Counted from the stretch's first letter, positions 33,213 through 45,629 are shown. The stretch is 64,000 nt of DNA from Gonatopus flavifemur (GCA_018340375.1 JAFFJZ010000096.1:124001-188000), one strand, 5' to 3'. Notes: generated from the letters alone by a model not told the origin. Made by a program: numbers and translations.

Positions 33213-33226
33213 AAAGAGGGGGGAGG
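33213..33226 (+). promoter_or_regulatory. Polypurine tract before the 3' LTR
   Basis: AAAGAGGGGGGAGG immediately precedes TGTAACG. This is the typical plus-strand primer position of gypsy elements and defines 33227 as the LTR start. Confidence 0.75.
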
Positions 33227-33804
33227 TGTAACGTAGACGCAAATTTCTCAAATTTTTTCGCCTAACGTTTGCGAGTGCTGTATAACACAAACACACGCGC
33301 ACCAAATGATTCGCAGCATAGGGCCCAACTATGTCAATCACTTGAAATGTATACAGAGTGCTCATGATCTATCGAGCGGTGGGAGAGTGGCGTACTCACT
33401 TATCGACACCCATGCTTCGTAGGAAACGGACACGAGCTGGCTTGGCGTCCCCAAGCACATTCAAGAGTACCGTTTTCTTCAAGAGATTGGAAAAACCGAG
33501 AAACCTCTCCTTACGCTCATTCATGGCCTCCTTGCTGGAACGGAGGCGCGCACTTCATTGCCCCTGCCATAAAGGGCTCATTAAGAGTAGACATCTGGGC
33601 ACTCGTGCGAAGAATTGTGTCGCCAGGTCTTCAATGAAAAAAGGAAGAAACTCATGTGGACCTCGGACTTCTTCCAATTAATAAGAAAAATGCAATTTAA
33701 CTACACTTATGAAAATAATTTTATATATCCATTTTGGATCATGAAATTGACAGAATTCGCCAAAAAATACAAGAGAAAATCGAATGACCATGAAAAAAAA
33801 AAGA
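33227..33804 (+). repeat. LTR-like segment, forward arm of an inverted pair
   Basis: It begins TGTAACGTAGACGC right after the polypurine tract, so it is the start of the gypsy 3' LTR. About 578 bp match the reverse complement of 35501-36078. Both arms keep a 107-codon open frame (33358-33681 here) with about ten differences, with no recognisable domain apart from CPCHKG. A matching 5' LTR upstream of gag was not found. Confidence 0.65.
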
Positions 33805-35500
33805 TTATGTACAGGGACAGTTTATTAAAGAGATCAAGTGAAATTCCAAAACAAATGGGAAAAAATATGTGAAGAAATGTTTATATCATCTCACCAATGA
33901 ATTAACTATTTTATATTCGTGATTCGGACAGAGAAACACCTAATATTGAAAACAAGAAAAGGGATGATGTGTCAATTTATGACAAAACTCATTCAAGACG
34001 ATACAAAAGTCATGGTCATGCAAGTAGAACATCATATTAGAAAAAAATGGTCCCCACACACTTCTTCACTGTCCACTGTCTTCACTATCCTTTACAAATA
34101 TAATCATTAGAAAAAAACTGAAAAGTAACCGATTCAAGGTTAGAAACACAAGTGATTTCTCTTCGATTGCCACGTTCTGAGAGACAGATTTATAAATATT
34201 ACATACACGTATAATACATTTTTAAAAACAATCGGGGTTGATATTGAATTCATACTTCCCAAAGTTATAAAAGATATGGAGTGAAACTCAATATATATTG
34301 CTCACGTGTACTGAAAATTAGAAATTGTTCAACTTCGTCGAAATTCAAGAGGAATTTATTGTTCAATAAGTATAGTTCTGATAGTTATTTTCAACAAAAA
34401 TCAATGGAATGTTGGTCAGTATTTGAAAATTGACTGTTACATAGATGATTCCATTGATCTCTTTCCATACTTCTCCACATCTTGTTTCAATGGTTATGGA
34501 TACGACGAAGAGGGAACCCGTCACCTCCAAACGAGAGTCGAGCGTGAAGTACGTTAATTCGCGACTTTCCCAACAGGTGGAGCTCGCGTTTACCGCTAGG
34601 TTTGAATCGGCGGCAACCGTCGAGAGCAGAAACCTGGATTTCTCATTGGTTTAGAGTTTGAAAACCCTTCCAGGGAACCTCTAACCAATCACGGCGCTCA
34701 CCAAGAAAATTCGCGTGTATAAATAACGCGACATTTTCTTAGCTGGTCACACTACACTTCGCTCTCGTCATCAACTCGATCTTCGAATAATATCCATCGC
34801 TGGAACACCAATAATCCTTTTCAGGACTCCATCGTATATCTTCAAATCAACGCGGGATCAAGCTTTAACAAGCAAATTCAAACTGAAATTTTTGGGAAAT
34901 CTCCAACCGAACAATCATCACGGATCTTATACGACAACCAGCGTTTCTCGCGAAACATTCAGTCCTTTTTAAGGACTCCACAATATCTTTCACATTAACG
35001 AGCTGTGTTTTGAACGCGAAGTGTTTGAACAGTAATAGAACGAAGTTCAAACACGAGTTGTTCAAAATCCCAAGGGAGAATAATTTCGACGAGCAAGCTT
35101 GGATTTCTGCTCATCTTCCATATCAATGAGCAAGCTTGGATTGTTTCTCGTTCAACGAGCCGTAAATTTGAACGCAAAGTGCTTGAACAATGATCGAACG
35201 AAGTTCAAGCACGAATTGTTCAAAATCCTAACGGACCAACTGACCAATACAACGAGTCAAGCACGGATTCCCTCGACTACGCGGAAGGAACCATTGGGAT
35301 TCTGTTTTTTCCTCTCAACAACAGGCGGTGACTGCGATCCTGTGCTACAAATAGCCAGGATCACTGACAGTTTTGACAAAACTGACAGTACGTGAAGCGA
35401 GTTGCTAAGGCACTTGCGGGGTTTCCACAAAAGTAAGTGCTTTTGCAAGATTTGGGTGGGTGAAGGAACTAGGTTTTCCTTGCTACAACAACAGAATTAA
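33805..35500 (+). other. 1.7 kb core between the inverted LTR arms, with LTR-like promoter
   Basis: No gene is recognised. Around 34990-35230 a block built on GAACG(A/C)(A/G)AAGT..TTGAACA and GAACGAAGTTCAA(A/G)CACGA(A/G)TTGTTCAAAATCC occurs twice, about 170 bp apart. A promoter-like site sits at 34718. It may be the remainder of the LTR and leader of a gypsy copy, or another insertion. Confidence 0.45.
34718..34753 (+). promoter_or_regulatory. TATA-Inr core promoter
   Basis: TATAAATA (34718-34725) is followed 31 bp on by GGTCACAC (Inr-like, A at 34749), and then CTTCGCTCTCGTC. The spacing is ideal for an arthropod RNA polymerase II promoter, as in retrotransposon LTRs. Confidence 0.55.
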
Positions 35501-36078
35501 TTTTTTTTTTTTAATGGTTATTCGATTGTCTCTTGTATTTGTTGGCGAATTCTGTCAATTTCATGATCCAAAATGGATATATCAAATTGTTTCCATAAGT
35601 GTAGTTAAATTGCATGTTTTTTATTAATTGGAAGAAGTCCGAGGTCCACATGAGTTTCTTCCTTTTTTCATTGAAGACCTGGCGACACAATTCTTCGCAC
35701 GAGTGCCCAGATGTCTACTCTTAATGAGCCCTTTATGGCAGGGGCAATAAAGTGCGTGCCTCCGTTCCAGTAAGGAGGTCATAAATGAGCGTAAGGAGAA
35801 GTTTTTCGGTTTTCCCAATCTCTTGAAGAAAACGGTACTCTTGAATGTGCTTGGGGACGCCAAGCCAGCTCGTTTCCGTTTCCTACGAAGTATGGGTGTC
35901 GGTAAGTGAGTACGCCACTCTCCCACCGCTCGATAGATCATGAGCACTCTGTATACATTTCAAGTGATTGACATAGTTGGGCCCTATGCTGCGAATCATT
36001 TGGTGCGCGTGTGTTTGTGTTATACAGCACTCGCAAACGTTAGGCGAAAAAATTTGAGAAATTTGCGTCTACGTTACA
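35501..36078 (-). repeat. LTR-like segment, reverse arm of the inverted pair
   Basis: On the minus strand it begins TGTAACGTAGACGC at 36078 and matches 33227-33804 throughout, including the 107-codon frame (35624-35947). No polypurine tract lies outside it (the bases right of 36078 are AAATAATCGCC), so it is not a second 3' LTR in place. No target duplication was seen outside the pair. Confidence 0.65.
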
Positions 36079-37114
36079 AAATAATCGCCATTGAATATTG
36101 AGTTGATTCCAATAAACGTCTATTGAGTATTCTGCGAAATATTTATTCAACAGAAATAGATATCCAATTGATTCAATGGAACTTTATTTGAACTCAATAT
36201 TTTATGGTGGTTAGATGAGAAAATGTGTAAATTGCATACAATATCGTATTCAAAAATAATGTGATGGAATTGTTATAGGATTTGTATATAATTTTCATAC
36301 ATTGTTACATATGTTTTGTATAAAAATTGAATATAAATTCTGATGAATTATCTTCACCACAGGATTTTCCACAATTTTTAAAATAAGATTCCACGTGGGT
36401 TCTTGACTCACTTTATTTGTGGAACAAACGGAGTAAACAAATTTTCCCACTTGTATATGTTCTTATAAAATATATAATAACTCATATAAAAACTGGTAAT
36501 GGGTGATATTTGTCAAGATCAATATTTTTTATGGAATTTATATAAAATTTAGATCGATATATTATGCAATTCAATATAAACTCGACAAATTTTATATAAA
36601 AAACATCGATACTGATAAATAACCCCCACCCCTAATCAAAAGTATAATGAATTGTATACAAATTATATGTAATTTTGAAAATTTTTCCACTCCATTAGTT
36701 TTTCATGATTTGTCAATAAACGCTGAACGTTTATGCTTCATGTACGTGTGTTTATTGTGTATTCGCGTTTCGAATAGAGTTCAAGATGCGTTGGAGAGGG
36801 CATGTGATATTTATCAATGTTAAATCCAACGGGAAAGGAATTATATAGTTTTTCTGACAGATCTAATGTGATTTTTAGAGTATTTTTTAACTTCAAATTG
36901 GTGAATCGTCACTATTTCTGCAATTAATAAAATCAATATGATTCCGCTACATAATCAGTGAATAATTACGGATTGTGCAGTTCAAAGTGCTTTTCGAATA
37001 ATTGAAATAATGATATTTTAATGCAAATAGTTTTGCTTTGCCAGCGGGATTGAATTAATGCAGGGGAGTGAAACATTTTTCCAAAGTGAATTTTATTCCA
37101 GTAATATAATTACC
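36079..37114. other. Unannotated AT-rich stretch
   Basis: No ORF or repeat recognised; Asn/Ile-biased short frames only. Confidence 0.4.
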
Positions 37115-37328
37115 TTTGGATCATGTTTTAGTGATCTCTTACAAATACGTTTGGTACATCTTATATACATTTAAATCATCATTGTCATCATATGTAAAAA
37201 AGATCCATCAGCACTCCCAACTTTGAATCATGTTTTAGTGATCTCTTACAAATACGTTTGGTACATTTTATATACATTCAAACCATCATTGTCACCATAT
37301 GTAAAAAAGATCCATCAGCACTCCCTAC
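37115..37328. repeat. Direct duplication, 107-bp unit x 2
   Basis: TTTGGATCATGTTTTAGTGA begins the first unit and TTTGAATCATGTTTTAGTGA the second (37222). The units differ at only a handful of positions, indicating a recent duplication. Confidence 0.9.
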
Positions 37329-38348
37329 TTTGAGTCAGCCGTTCTCATCGCGTAATTCACAGTGATTTACAGTGAGAGTGTACAGTGACAAGATAAAAAA
37401 AATTCTCATCAGCTTATCATATTTCAACTTCAAAGTATGTTGGATTCATTGAAGAAGGTTTTTTTTTTAATTTATCTTCACTTTGAATTTCCCCAATTTT
37501 TGCGAGAATGGTTGCGTGAGAAGATTTCACAAGTTATGTGGAAATCAGTAACGAAAGGTTGGATTTCAGGTTCTGAATTTATGCCTGCAATCTTCTGCAA
37601 AATTAATTCGATTCGTTTCGTGTGGAAATTGCTATTACGCAATTTTATAAGAATGGCATTTGGAGCATACCTCTGATAAATTTCAAGGGGAAAATTAAGA
37701 GTGGGAAAGATTGTGGAAAACAACGGAAGTCAATAAATGCGAAGAAAGCATTGAAAAATTGGTTAAAAGAGTGACTTATTCGTGCCACTATCGCGTGATA
37801 GTTATTTCGACCAAAGTGAAATTTGATCACGAGCTGCATGCCAACGGTTTGTTTTAGGCATTTCTTCTGGCAGTAATCGGATAAAAGTAGGGATGAAATT
37901 GAATTGTAAGATTATGTATTATATTTTGTCATTAGAACTACTATAATTTTCATCAATAGATAATAGAATCTCGTCACACTCTTCGCTAGAAAGTATAGTA
38001 ATTTGAATGATAAAATATAATACATAACTCCACGATGTGGTTTTACTTTGAAGTATAGTAATTTTTGAGATAATTTTTTTCTGCGTGTAGATTGAACTCC
38101 GAAGGAAAACTGAATACAGCAGAATTGAGGGTACATCGAGTTTTTCTCAGGGCAGGTAATTCTAGAAGTATTCTGCCTTTAAATACACTGTAAAAAAATT
38201 GAAAGTTTAGTGAGTCTTGGTACCGGAACATTTCAATACATTAACTGAAATTTTAAAAACTGTGTGCAGCAAAATTCCAGTGAATGTGCTGTGATACTCC
38301 TCTAAACGTACTGGAATATTCAGTCCAATGTACTAGGTCTATCAACGT
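37329..38348. other. Unannotated stretch
   Basis: Short frames (for example 37437-37676 plus) have no recognisable similarity. I see nothing else definite. Confidence 0.35.
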
Positions 38349-38539
38349 GATACCAGCGCTATAATTTTTACGGGACAAACTAAAAGAAAATGCACGCAAT
38401 AATTCAAAATATCCCTCTGTACAGCACTTCTTCAGCAGTTCAAGAAATACTGTACAGAGAGATATTTTGAATTAATGTGCGTATTTTTATGTAGTTCGTC
38501 CCGGAAAAATTTTTAAAAGTCCAGCCGCTGGTATCCCCT
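38349..38539. mobile_element. Foldback MITE ending GGTATCCCCTTAA
   Basis: GATACCAGCGCT...TTACGGGACAAACTA...TTCAAAATATC-CTCTGTACAG on the left pairs with CTGTACAGAGAGATATTTTGAA...TAGTTCGTCCCG...CAGCCGCTGGTATC on the right. The right end carries CCCCTTAA, like the ends at 14691 and 15132; the left GGGG is lost. Confidence 0.65.
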
Positions 38540-38885
38540 TAAGCTATCTGACCATTTCCATCCAACTGCAATCGGATCAGCTGCATCTTTCCTTGCTATT
38601 TTTTTGCAATAATTTGCTGTAAGGATCAATTATTTTGCTCCGGCCGTTACCAAGATACAGTGAGTTAGATAAGTTAGATATTAAGCTATCTATTAGGAGT
38701 ACAAATTTAAAAAATTTCAAATCTCGGTTTACGTGTATAGATACACGGTAGCGCGCGACTTCTGCTGTTTCATTTTTTTTCCAGGGTTTTTCATGTAGCT
38801 GGCGTCGAAACGCTACTGCGTCTCTTGATTCGGTCCGTTTTTTTGCAGTTAAAGATGCTTTTATTTCAGAACATGAATTATCGAA

Positions 38886-39932
38886 TTAATCAAAGTATTG
38901 TCCATCACTGGCTATTACTTTTTCCCATCTTTCGGGTAATTTTCGAATTCCGTTACGGAAAAACGTCTCGTCTTTGGAGGCGATCCAAGTTAGGAGCCAA
39001 TTTTCGATTTCTTCGAACGAAGTGAACCGGTGGCCTGCCAAATCGTGCTGCATCTGTCGGAATAATCAATAATCAGAAGGAGCAATGTCCGGCGAGTACG
39101 GCGTGTGCGGTAGAATATCCCACTTCAACGTTTCCAGATAATTTTTCACTACTTGTGCGACATGAGGCCGAGCGTTATCGTGTAAAAGGATAACTTTGTC
39201 ATGTCTTTCCTTGTATTCCGGACGTTTTTCTCGTAACGCACGACTCAAACGAATCAATTGTAGCCTATACCAATCACCCGTAATAGAATCACCAGGTTTC
39301 AGCAACTCATAGTATATGACACCCTTTTGGTCCCACCAGGTACACAGCATCTTTGAACCATGAATATTCCTCTTTGGTATCGATGTTGAAGTCGATGGCA
39401 ACCATCGACCGGGCATAACATAGTATTTTCTTTTCTTGGGGTTATCGTAGAATATCCATTTCTCATCTCCTGTCACAATCCGATATAAGAACCCCTTTCT
39501 TCGTTGTCTTTGAATCAGCTGCTCGCAAGTGAAAAATCGCGGTTCAATGTCTCTAGACTTCAAGTCATGAGGCACCCAATTGCCTTGCTTTTGAATCATG
39601 CCTATGGATTGTACTCGTACGCAAACTGCTTGTTGCGTAACTCCTAATGATTCCGCAAGCTCCTGTTGCGTTTGACTCGGATCTTCGTCGAGTAAAGCCT
39701 CAAATTCCTCGTTTTCGAATTTTTGTGGTTCTCCTGAGCGAGGCTTGTCTTCGACACTGAAATCGCCATCCTTAAAATGTCGAAACCATTCCCTACATGA
39801 TTTATCAGTTGGAGCATTGTCACTATAAACTTCCAAAAGCATTCGATGGACTTCAGCTGCACTTTTTTCCCGATTAAAACAGAAAACTAGCACCTCCCGC
39901 AAATGCTGCTTGGTTAAAACGAAATTTGACAT
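38886..39932 (-). pseudogene. Mariner transposase (mauritiana type), one in-frame stop
   Basis: Full-length, 348 codons with a single TGA at 39066-39068. It encodes a cut-and-paste transposase. The N-terminal HTH pair spans about residues 1-110 (REVLVFCFNREKSAAEVHRM; TQQELAESLGVTQQAV). WVPHDL precedes the catalytic domain, with VTGDEKWIFYDN (first Asp), LLHDNARPHVAQ (second) and YSPDIAPSDY (third), giving exactly 34 residues between the last two (DD34D). The stop falls right after SDY, where family members usually have Trp or His plus LF. The remaining 60 codons (RFTSFEEIENWLL, LPERWEKVIASDGQYFD) are intact. Otherwise it is well preserved. Confidence 0.9.
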
Positions 39933-40627
39933 ACTTCACTGAGTAAGAATCGGGATTCTCGAAGGAACTCGGAGTGATATCAACTGAATATTATTCACAG
40001 GTGTCTAATTTCTCTGGAACAATTGAAATCGGTTGTGACTATGAAACATTCATGAGAGCGAGAGTCATTTTCTCAAACCGGACCGAATTAATTGGTACTC
40101 CCAATAGAAATCGGAAAAATGGCATGAAGAGGACGTTGTAGGGGAAAAAGGATTACATGGGATTTTTTGCTTTTTTTTTGCTATCAGATAGGATATGTCG
40201 TTTTCTTTTAAATTTGGAAAGAAAAATGTTTCCAACAAAATTTTTCAGAAAAAATTGTTTTTTTCCGGAATTTTTTCGGAACTTTCTCTTTATATGACTA
40301 GGTGTTGGTAGGCTGATCATCGGAGCACATGAAATGTGCGGACCATTGATGATTTGCGAGAAAAACTATTTTTTTGCTACAGCCGTTATCAAAGTACGGT
40401 GGGTTGGAGAAGGTGGGTATTGATATCTTTAGGAATCAACTGGCATGAAGAGACTAAGTACAGGGAACGTTTCAATGAGATTTTCTTGCTTATTCCTTGC
40501 CACCAGATAGCGTGTGCGATTTTGTGTTTGGATATGGGAATATCGGTTTCGAAATTTTGTCACTCTAGAAATCTAAAAAGCTATCTAAACCAATGACCGG
40601 ATATTTCACGGCCGATTGGATAAACTT
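39933..40627. other. Unannotated stretch next to the mariner
   Basis: TTTTTTTGCTACAGCCGTTATCAAAGTACGGTGGGTT (40369-40405) loosely repeats 38630-38660 on the other side of the mariner, so the mariner may have landed in a duplicated repeat. No gene. Confidence 0.4.
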
Positions 40628-42345
40628 TGAAGTTCACTCTAGCATTCTTTTAGTAACATCTAGTTCACTCCGAAATTTTGTGCTACCATCTAGTTTACCC
40701 TAGGATTTTTTCTATCATCTAGTTCACTCCTGAATTTTTTGCTACCATCTAGTTCACTGTAGAATTTTTTTGCTACAATCTAGTTCACTCCGAAATTTTG
40801 TGCTACCATCTAGTTCACTCTAGGATATTTTGATACCATCTGGCTCACTTTAGAATTTTTTTCTACCATCTAGCACACTCTAGAATATATTTGCTACCAT
40901 GTAGTTCACTTCGGAGATTTTCGCTACGATTTTTTGCTATCATCTAGTTAAGTATAGCATTCTTTGCTACCATGTAGTTCACTCTGGGATTTCTTTCATA
41001 CCATCTAGTTCACTCTAGAATGTTTTGCTGCCATCTAGTCCATTCCAGGATTTTTTGGCTACCTCTAGTTCATTCAAGGATTTTTTTGCTACCATCTAGT
41101 TCACTCCGAAATTTTGTGCTACCATCTATCCCACTCTAGGATGTTTTTGCTATCATCTAGCTCACTTTAGAATTTTCTGCTACTATCTAGCACACTTCAG
41201 GATATATTTGCTACCATGTGGTTCACTTTGGAGATTTTCGCTACGATTTTTTTACTATCATCTAGTTCAATGTAACATTTTTTGCTACCATCTAGTTCAC
41301 TCTAGGATTTTTTTTCATACCATCTAGTTCACTGCAGAATTTTTTGCTACTATCTAGGTTACTCTAGGATTCCTTTGCTACCATATCTAGTTCACCTTAG
41401 GATTTCTTTGCTACCATCTAGTTCACTCTTGAATTCTGTGCTACCTTCTAGTTCACTCTAGGATTTTTTTGCTATCATCTAGGTTACCCTAGGATTCATT
41501 TGCTACCATCTAGTCCACTTTAGAATTTTTTGCTACCATCCAATTCATTCCAGGATTTTTTTGCTACCTCTAGTTCATTCAAGGATTTTTTTGCTACCAT
41601 CTAGTTCACTCTAGGATTTTTTTGCTACAATCTAGTTCACTTCGAAATTTTGTGCTACCATCTATCCCACTCTAGGATGTTTTTGCCACCATCGAGCTCA
41701 CTTTAGAATTTTCTGCTACCATCTAGCACACTCTAGGATATATTTGCTACCATGTGGTTCACTTCGGAGATTTCCGCTACGATTTTTTTTATATCATCTA
41801 GTTAAGTATAGCATTTTTTGCTACCATCTAGTTCACTCCAGGATTTCTTTGATACCATCTAGTTCACTCTAGAGGTTTTTGCTACCATCTAGTTCACTCT
41901 AGAATTCTGTGCTACCATCTAGTTCACCTTAGGATTCCTTCGCTACCATCTAGTTCATGCTAGGATTTTTTTCTTACCTCTTGTTTATTCTAGGAATTTT
42001 TTTGCTACCATCTAGTTCACCTTTGGATTTTTTCTATCATCTTGTTTGTTCATTCTAGAATTTGTCGCTACCATCTGGTTCACTTTAGGATTTTTTCGCT
42101 ACGATTTAGTTCACTCCAAAATTTTGTGCTACCATCTAGCACACTCTAGGTTTTTTTCCTACCATCTAGTTCATTTCGGAGATCTAGTCCACTGTACGAT
42201 TTTTTTGCTATCATTCAGTTCACTATAGAATTTTTGGCTATCATCTGGTTCACTCTAGGATTTTTTTGATACATCTAGTTCACTCTAGGATTTTTCTGCC
42301 ACCATCTAGTTTAGCCTAGCATTTTTTGCTACCATCTCGTTCATT
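40628..42345. repeat. Minisatellite, about 30-32 bp period, about 55 units
   Basis: A consensus near TTTTGCTACCATCTAGTTCACTCTAGGATT repeats for 1.7 kb with substitutions and 1-3 base indels. A higher-order pattern is visible: CACACTCTAGGATATATTTGCTACCATGTGGTTCACTTCGGAGATTTTCGCTACGATTTTT occurs three times (about 40870, 41200, 41730). No coding capacity. Confidence 0.9.
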
Positions 42346-42399
42346 CTAAGACTTCTCCAGGATCTTCTAGGAAGACCCCTTTCCTCCGTGTCGGAACAA

Positions 42400-42720
42400 A
42401 ATTGAAAATTTCGTAAACATCGTTATCATACGGATAACTTCCGTTCCTATCACCTAATTCTCATGAAATTTTCACCACAGCTTTATGCAGTGTGGATCGC
42501 AGTCCTATATGAATACCAACCTCATCCCCTAAGAAAAACGGAAGAGGAAAAGAAGACATGTATTTTTCTTTCAACACAAATGAGGAAGCCATGTGCCAAT
42601 TGGCAGAGTTTTTTCAAGTTGTGCCGAATCCAGTAATAATCCACCCCTTAAGTGGACATGAAGTTGAAGTGCCCAAACGTACAGTTAAAGATATGTGTTA
42701 GAGCCTGCTCTGTATATGAT
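42400..42720 (-). repeat. Dispersed repeat, inverse of the 4600-5370 family
   Basis: AAATTTCGTAA-CATCGTTATCATACGGATAAC, CATGAAATTTTCACCACAGCTTTATGCAGTGTGGATCGCAG and the following bases correspond to the reverse complement of 4620-4720 and 5270-5350. Old, patchy match. Confidence 0.45.
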
Positions 42721-43163
42721 ATATAGATATACATTTTCAATTCGATTGAATTATTCATTTTTTCCATGTCCATTGGCATCGAAAGGCTACCGTATTTCTT
42801 GAATTATCCATGTCCTATATTCGTTCAATTATACATGGCATAATACATGTTATACCGTTTTTCCTTTATAAATAGGCAAATAAAAAAAAATATAATAGAT
42901 AGATCGATAGATGGATAGAACCAGTGGGATAGAGAGGAAGAAGGGAGAGAAAAATAATCTTCGAGCCAGTGAAACACTCTTTTCTCTTTCTCTATTTTTC
43001 TATCATGGAACAAAGAATGGCTGGAACGAATTAGGAAGAGGCAGAATGGAATAGTGAAGTTTATGTAATTTGAGACACATAGTGTTAGTCCCTCACCGCA
43101 ACAAACGAGACACGGTAAGAATTATAATCGATACAGATGATTTGAGAGGCGGGTGGAGGAAGT

Positions 43164-43167
<4 letters not shown>

Positions 43168-43232
<65 letters not shown>

Positions 43233-43243
43233 GAGAAAGAGAC
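43168..43243. repeat. Microsatellite (GA)n and (CAGA)n
   Basis: About 20 GA units are followed by CAGA x5 and a mixed GA tail. Leucine/serine-rich frames on the minus strand are artefacts of it. Confidence 0.95.
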
Positions 43244-43963
43244 AGAGGGCTTAGTGATAATTGTATAATAGTAGTATTCAGAAGGAAAAGAGCAGGGCAA
43301 AATAACTCCATACGACGAGTGTAGTAACAGAAAGGTGAGTGACCTTTAATGGAAGTCGTTCGTCTTATAACTGATTATGGGTGTAATGAATTTACGGCCA
43401 AATTTTTTCTTTTCATTTACTTTTTTACGGATTGAATACAACATTGGGATCTGATTTTGTATTATCATTGAATAACATTCGTTCTTTCAGCACTTTCCTC
43501 GAAATTATTCGAGATTCATCGTTGGTCTTTTATTTTTACAATAGTAACATTAAATTAACCATAAAATTTCAGCAAACAGCGCTATTAGAAACTCCCAATC
43601 ATCCATGTTCATTTCATGATCAAATGATTTCATGATTAATTAAATCGTGATGATAATGCGTAGAATAATCGGTCATAATACTTGTATCTTTCAAACTGAT
43701 TTCAAATGCATTTTTCAATTCTCTCTTGCACAGAGAAATGTATAAATGTAAAAATGCTAATGCTTGTATGAAGAAAACATGGTTGCCTTCGTTATATATA
43801 TTAAACACGGATTGTCTCAGTTCAATGCAATTCGCTTGAATCAAAACAAAATTTCCTGATTCAAGCAAATTGCATTGAAATGAGACCATGTGTTCTTGAT
43901 ACAAGAATTTGTTTTTCTGTGTGTGATTATTAATGATGATAAGTAAGGAAGTTAGGAAATACT

Positions 43964-44647
43964 CTCAACACTATGAAAAAAATATTACTAGACAAATATT
44001 GTATGAATATAAATAAGGACAAAACAAAATTCATGATTTGTACAACAGCGAAAACATCAAGAAGAACGAAAATCAGAATAGATGCAGAGACAATTCAGTA
44101 AGTCAAAGAATTTAAATATCTAGGAAGCATAATTACAGAAAACGGTAAAAGCGAAAGAGATATAAGAGCAAGAATAGCACAAGGGAAACAGGCTTTCCAC
44201 CAAAAGAAACAGTTACTATGTTCGAAGGATATTAGCTTAGCAGTGAGGAAGAAATTCTTGAAGAGTTACGTTTGGGGCACAGCATTATATGGTTGCGAAA
44301 CTTGGACAATTGGAAAAACGGACCAACGAAGACTCGAAGCTTTTGAAATGTGGTGTTATAGAAGGATTCTTAGAATGAAGTGGATAGAGAAAGTAAAGAA
44401 TGAAGAAGTACTTGAGAAGGTAAATGAAAAAAGAAGTCTCTTGAGACAGGTCGTGAAAAGAAGAAGTAATCTGATAGGACACACATTAAGGCATGATAGC
44501 TTATTGAAAACAATATTGGAAGGAAAAATGAATGGTAGAACTCGAAGAGGTAGACCTAGATTAAGTTATATGAAGCCAATTATACAAGATAAGGGTTGTC
44601 GTAGATATGCAGAAATTAAGCGGTTAGCGGATAATAGACAGGGTTGA
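43964..44647 (+). pseudogene. Non-LTR retrotransposon RT, 5'-truncated C-terminal part
   Basis: One frame runs from about 43964 to TGA at 44647 with a single TAA (44099-44101). It holds CMNINKDKTKFMIC, VKEFKYLGSIITENG, DIRARIAQGKQAF, KKFLKSYVWGTALYGCETW and FEMWCYRRILRMKW...IGHTLRHD: the thumb and C-terminal region of LINE reverse transcriptases (the KTKFM, EFKYLGS and LYGCETW motifs). The catalytic FADD part is absent, as expected from 5' truncation. A short 3' UTR ends near GATGATGA/GATGAAGATGAA repeats (44685-44755). Dead copy. Confidence 0.85.
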
Positions 44648-44759
44648 AGGATTTCATCAAACCAGTCATAAGACTGATTACTTCATGATGATGAAGTACG
44701 GAAGGTACAGATGAAGATGAAAGATGATGAAGATAAAAGAACATGAAGATGAAATTGGC

Positions 44760-45191
44760 AGCCGTAAAGGCAGCAGCCGATTATCGTAACTTTTCACACA
44801 AAATTTCTATCGAGGATCAAAATATCTAAAACCTTTAGTGAAATGCTACTCAATCGATTTTTGATGTGAACAAAGCTATAAATCAAAAGTCACAATGATT
44901 GACTGCTAGTTTAAACTTCATTATTTCAACAATAGTGCATATTATATATCAATAAGGTATATCCTTTGATCATTTTGAAATGAAGGAATACTTTGAAAAA
45001 TAGAAAATAAGAACACGTTTCCAAATCTTGCACTGTAATCGTAAGTAGTTATGATCAACAATTTCCGCAGAAGATGTTCTAAAACTTGAGTTCAACGTAG
45101 AATGATTGGCTATAGTAATTTTTACTGCTACAATCGACTGAAATCAGATCAAAGGGGATAAGTCTTGTATTTTGTTCCGGGTGATAATTCT
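44760..45191. other. Unannotated stretch
   Basis: No ORF or repeat recognised. Confidence 0.4.
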
Positions 45192-45521
45192 CCAGGGAAA
45201 AGAATTAGATCATATGTGGGTCTCATCAGATCTGAGTAGATTTGAATTTTGACTCACAAGATTAGATTTAGATCTATTCAGATCTCAATAAATCTGACTA
45301 GATTTTGACAGATTCGTTTAGATCTGTATAGATCTCGTTAGATCTGAATTGAAGATCACATTTAATCTTGATGGGCAATTGATTGTTCAATTACCAAAAA
45401 TTTTGTGATATTCTCCCATGTTTGAATTTAAATGTGAACATTTGTATTAACAAATACAAGCTAAAATTGCAGATTTTTAGATCTGTTCAAATCTGGTCAG
45501 TTCTAATCATTTTTTCCCGGG
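45192..45521. mobile_element. CCAGGG/CCCGGG-ended element with AGATCT word array
   Basis: The left end is CCAGGGAAAAGAATTAG and the right end CTAATCATTTTTTCCCGGG. About 150 bp of the interior (45205-45355) and 45470-45500 are repeats of AGATCT(G/A)ANTAGATTT, readable on both strands. It has the same architecture as the CATATATG element at 11183. It lies 110 bp from the ephrin exon. Confidence 0.5.
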
Positions 45522-45629
45522 TACAATATAGGGTTGACTCGGTATTTAAGAACGGAGCGTGCCGGCCTTGTCTTCTTGACAAATGAACATTTGCATATTT
45601 TTATTTCATTAAATTATTCATATACTCAC

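Larger units (their letters stand above)
16830..45629 (-). other. Putative ephrin intron of about 28.8 kb filled with transposons
   Basis: It starts with GTGAGTATA at 45629 (minus strand) and ends with TTACAG at 16830. Donor and acceptor are in phase 1. It contains the gypsy element, the 24.6 kb transposon, the inverted LTR pair, a mariner, a minisatellite and a non-LTR remnant. Confidence 0.55.

Noticed and set aside
33358..33681. 107-codon frame also present at 35624-35947 as a gene pair
   Set aside because: Duplicated only because it lies in the inverted LTR arms; no domain recognised, so it is not listed as a gene.
40628..42345. CRISPR-like array
   Set aside because: Repeats are contiguous without unique spacers, units vary, there are no cas genes, and the DNA is eukaryotic.
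43085..43311. Leu/Ser-rich minus-strand frames, membrane-like
   Set aside because: They are translations of the (GA)n/(CAGA)n microsatellite.
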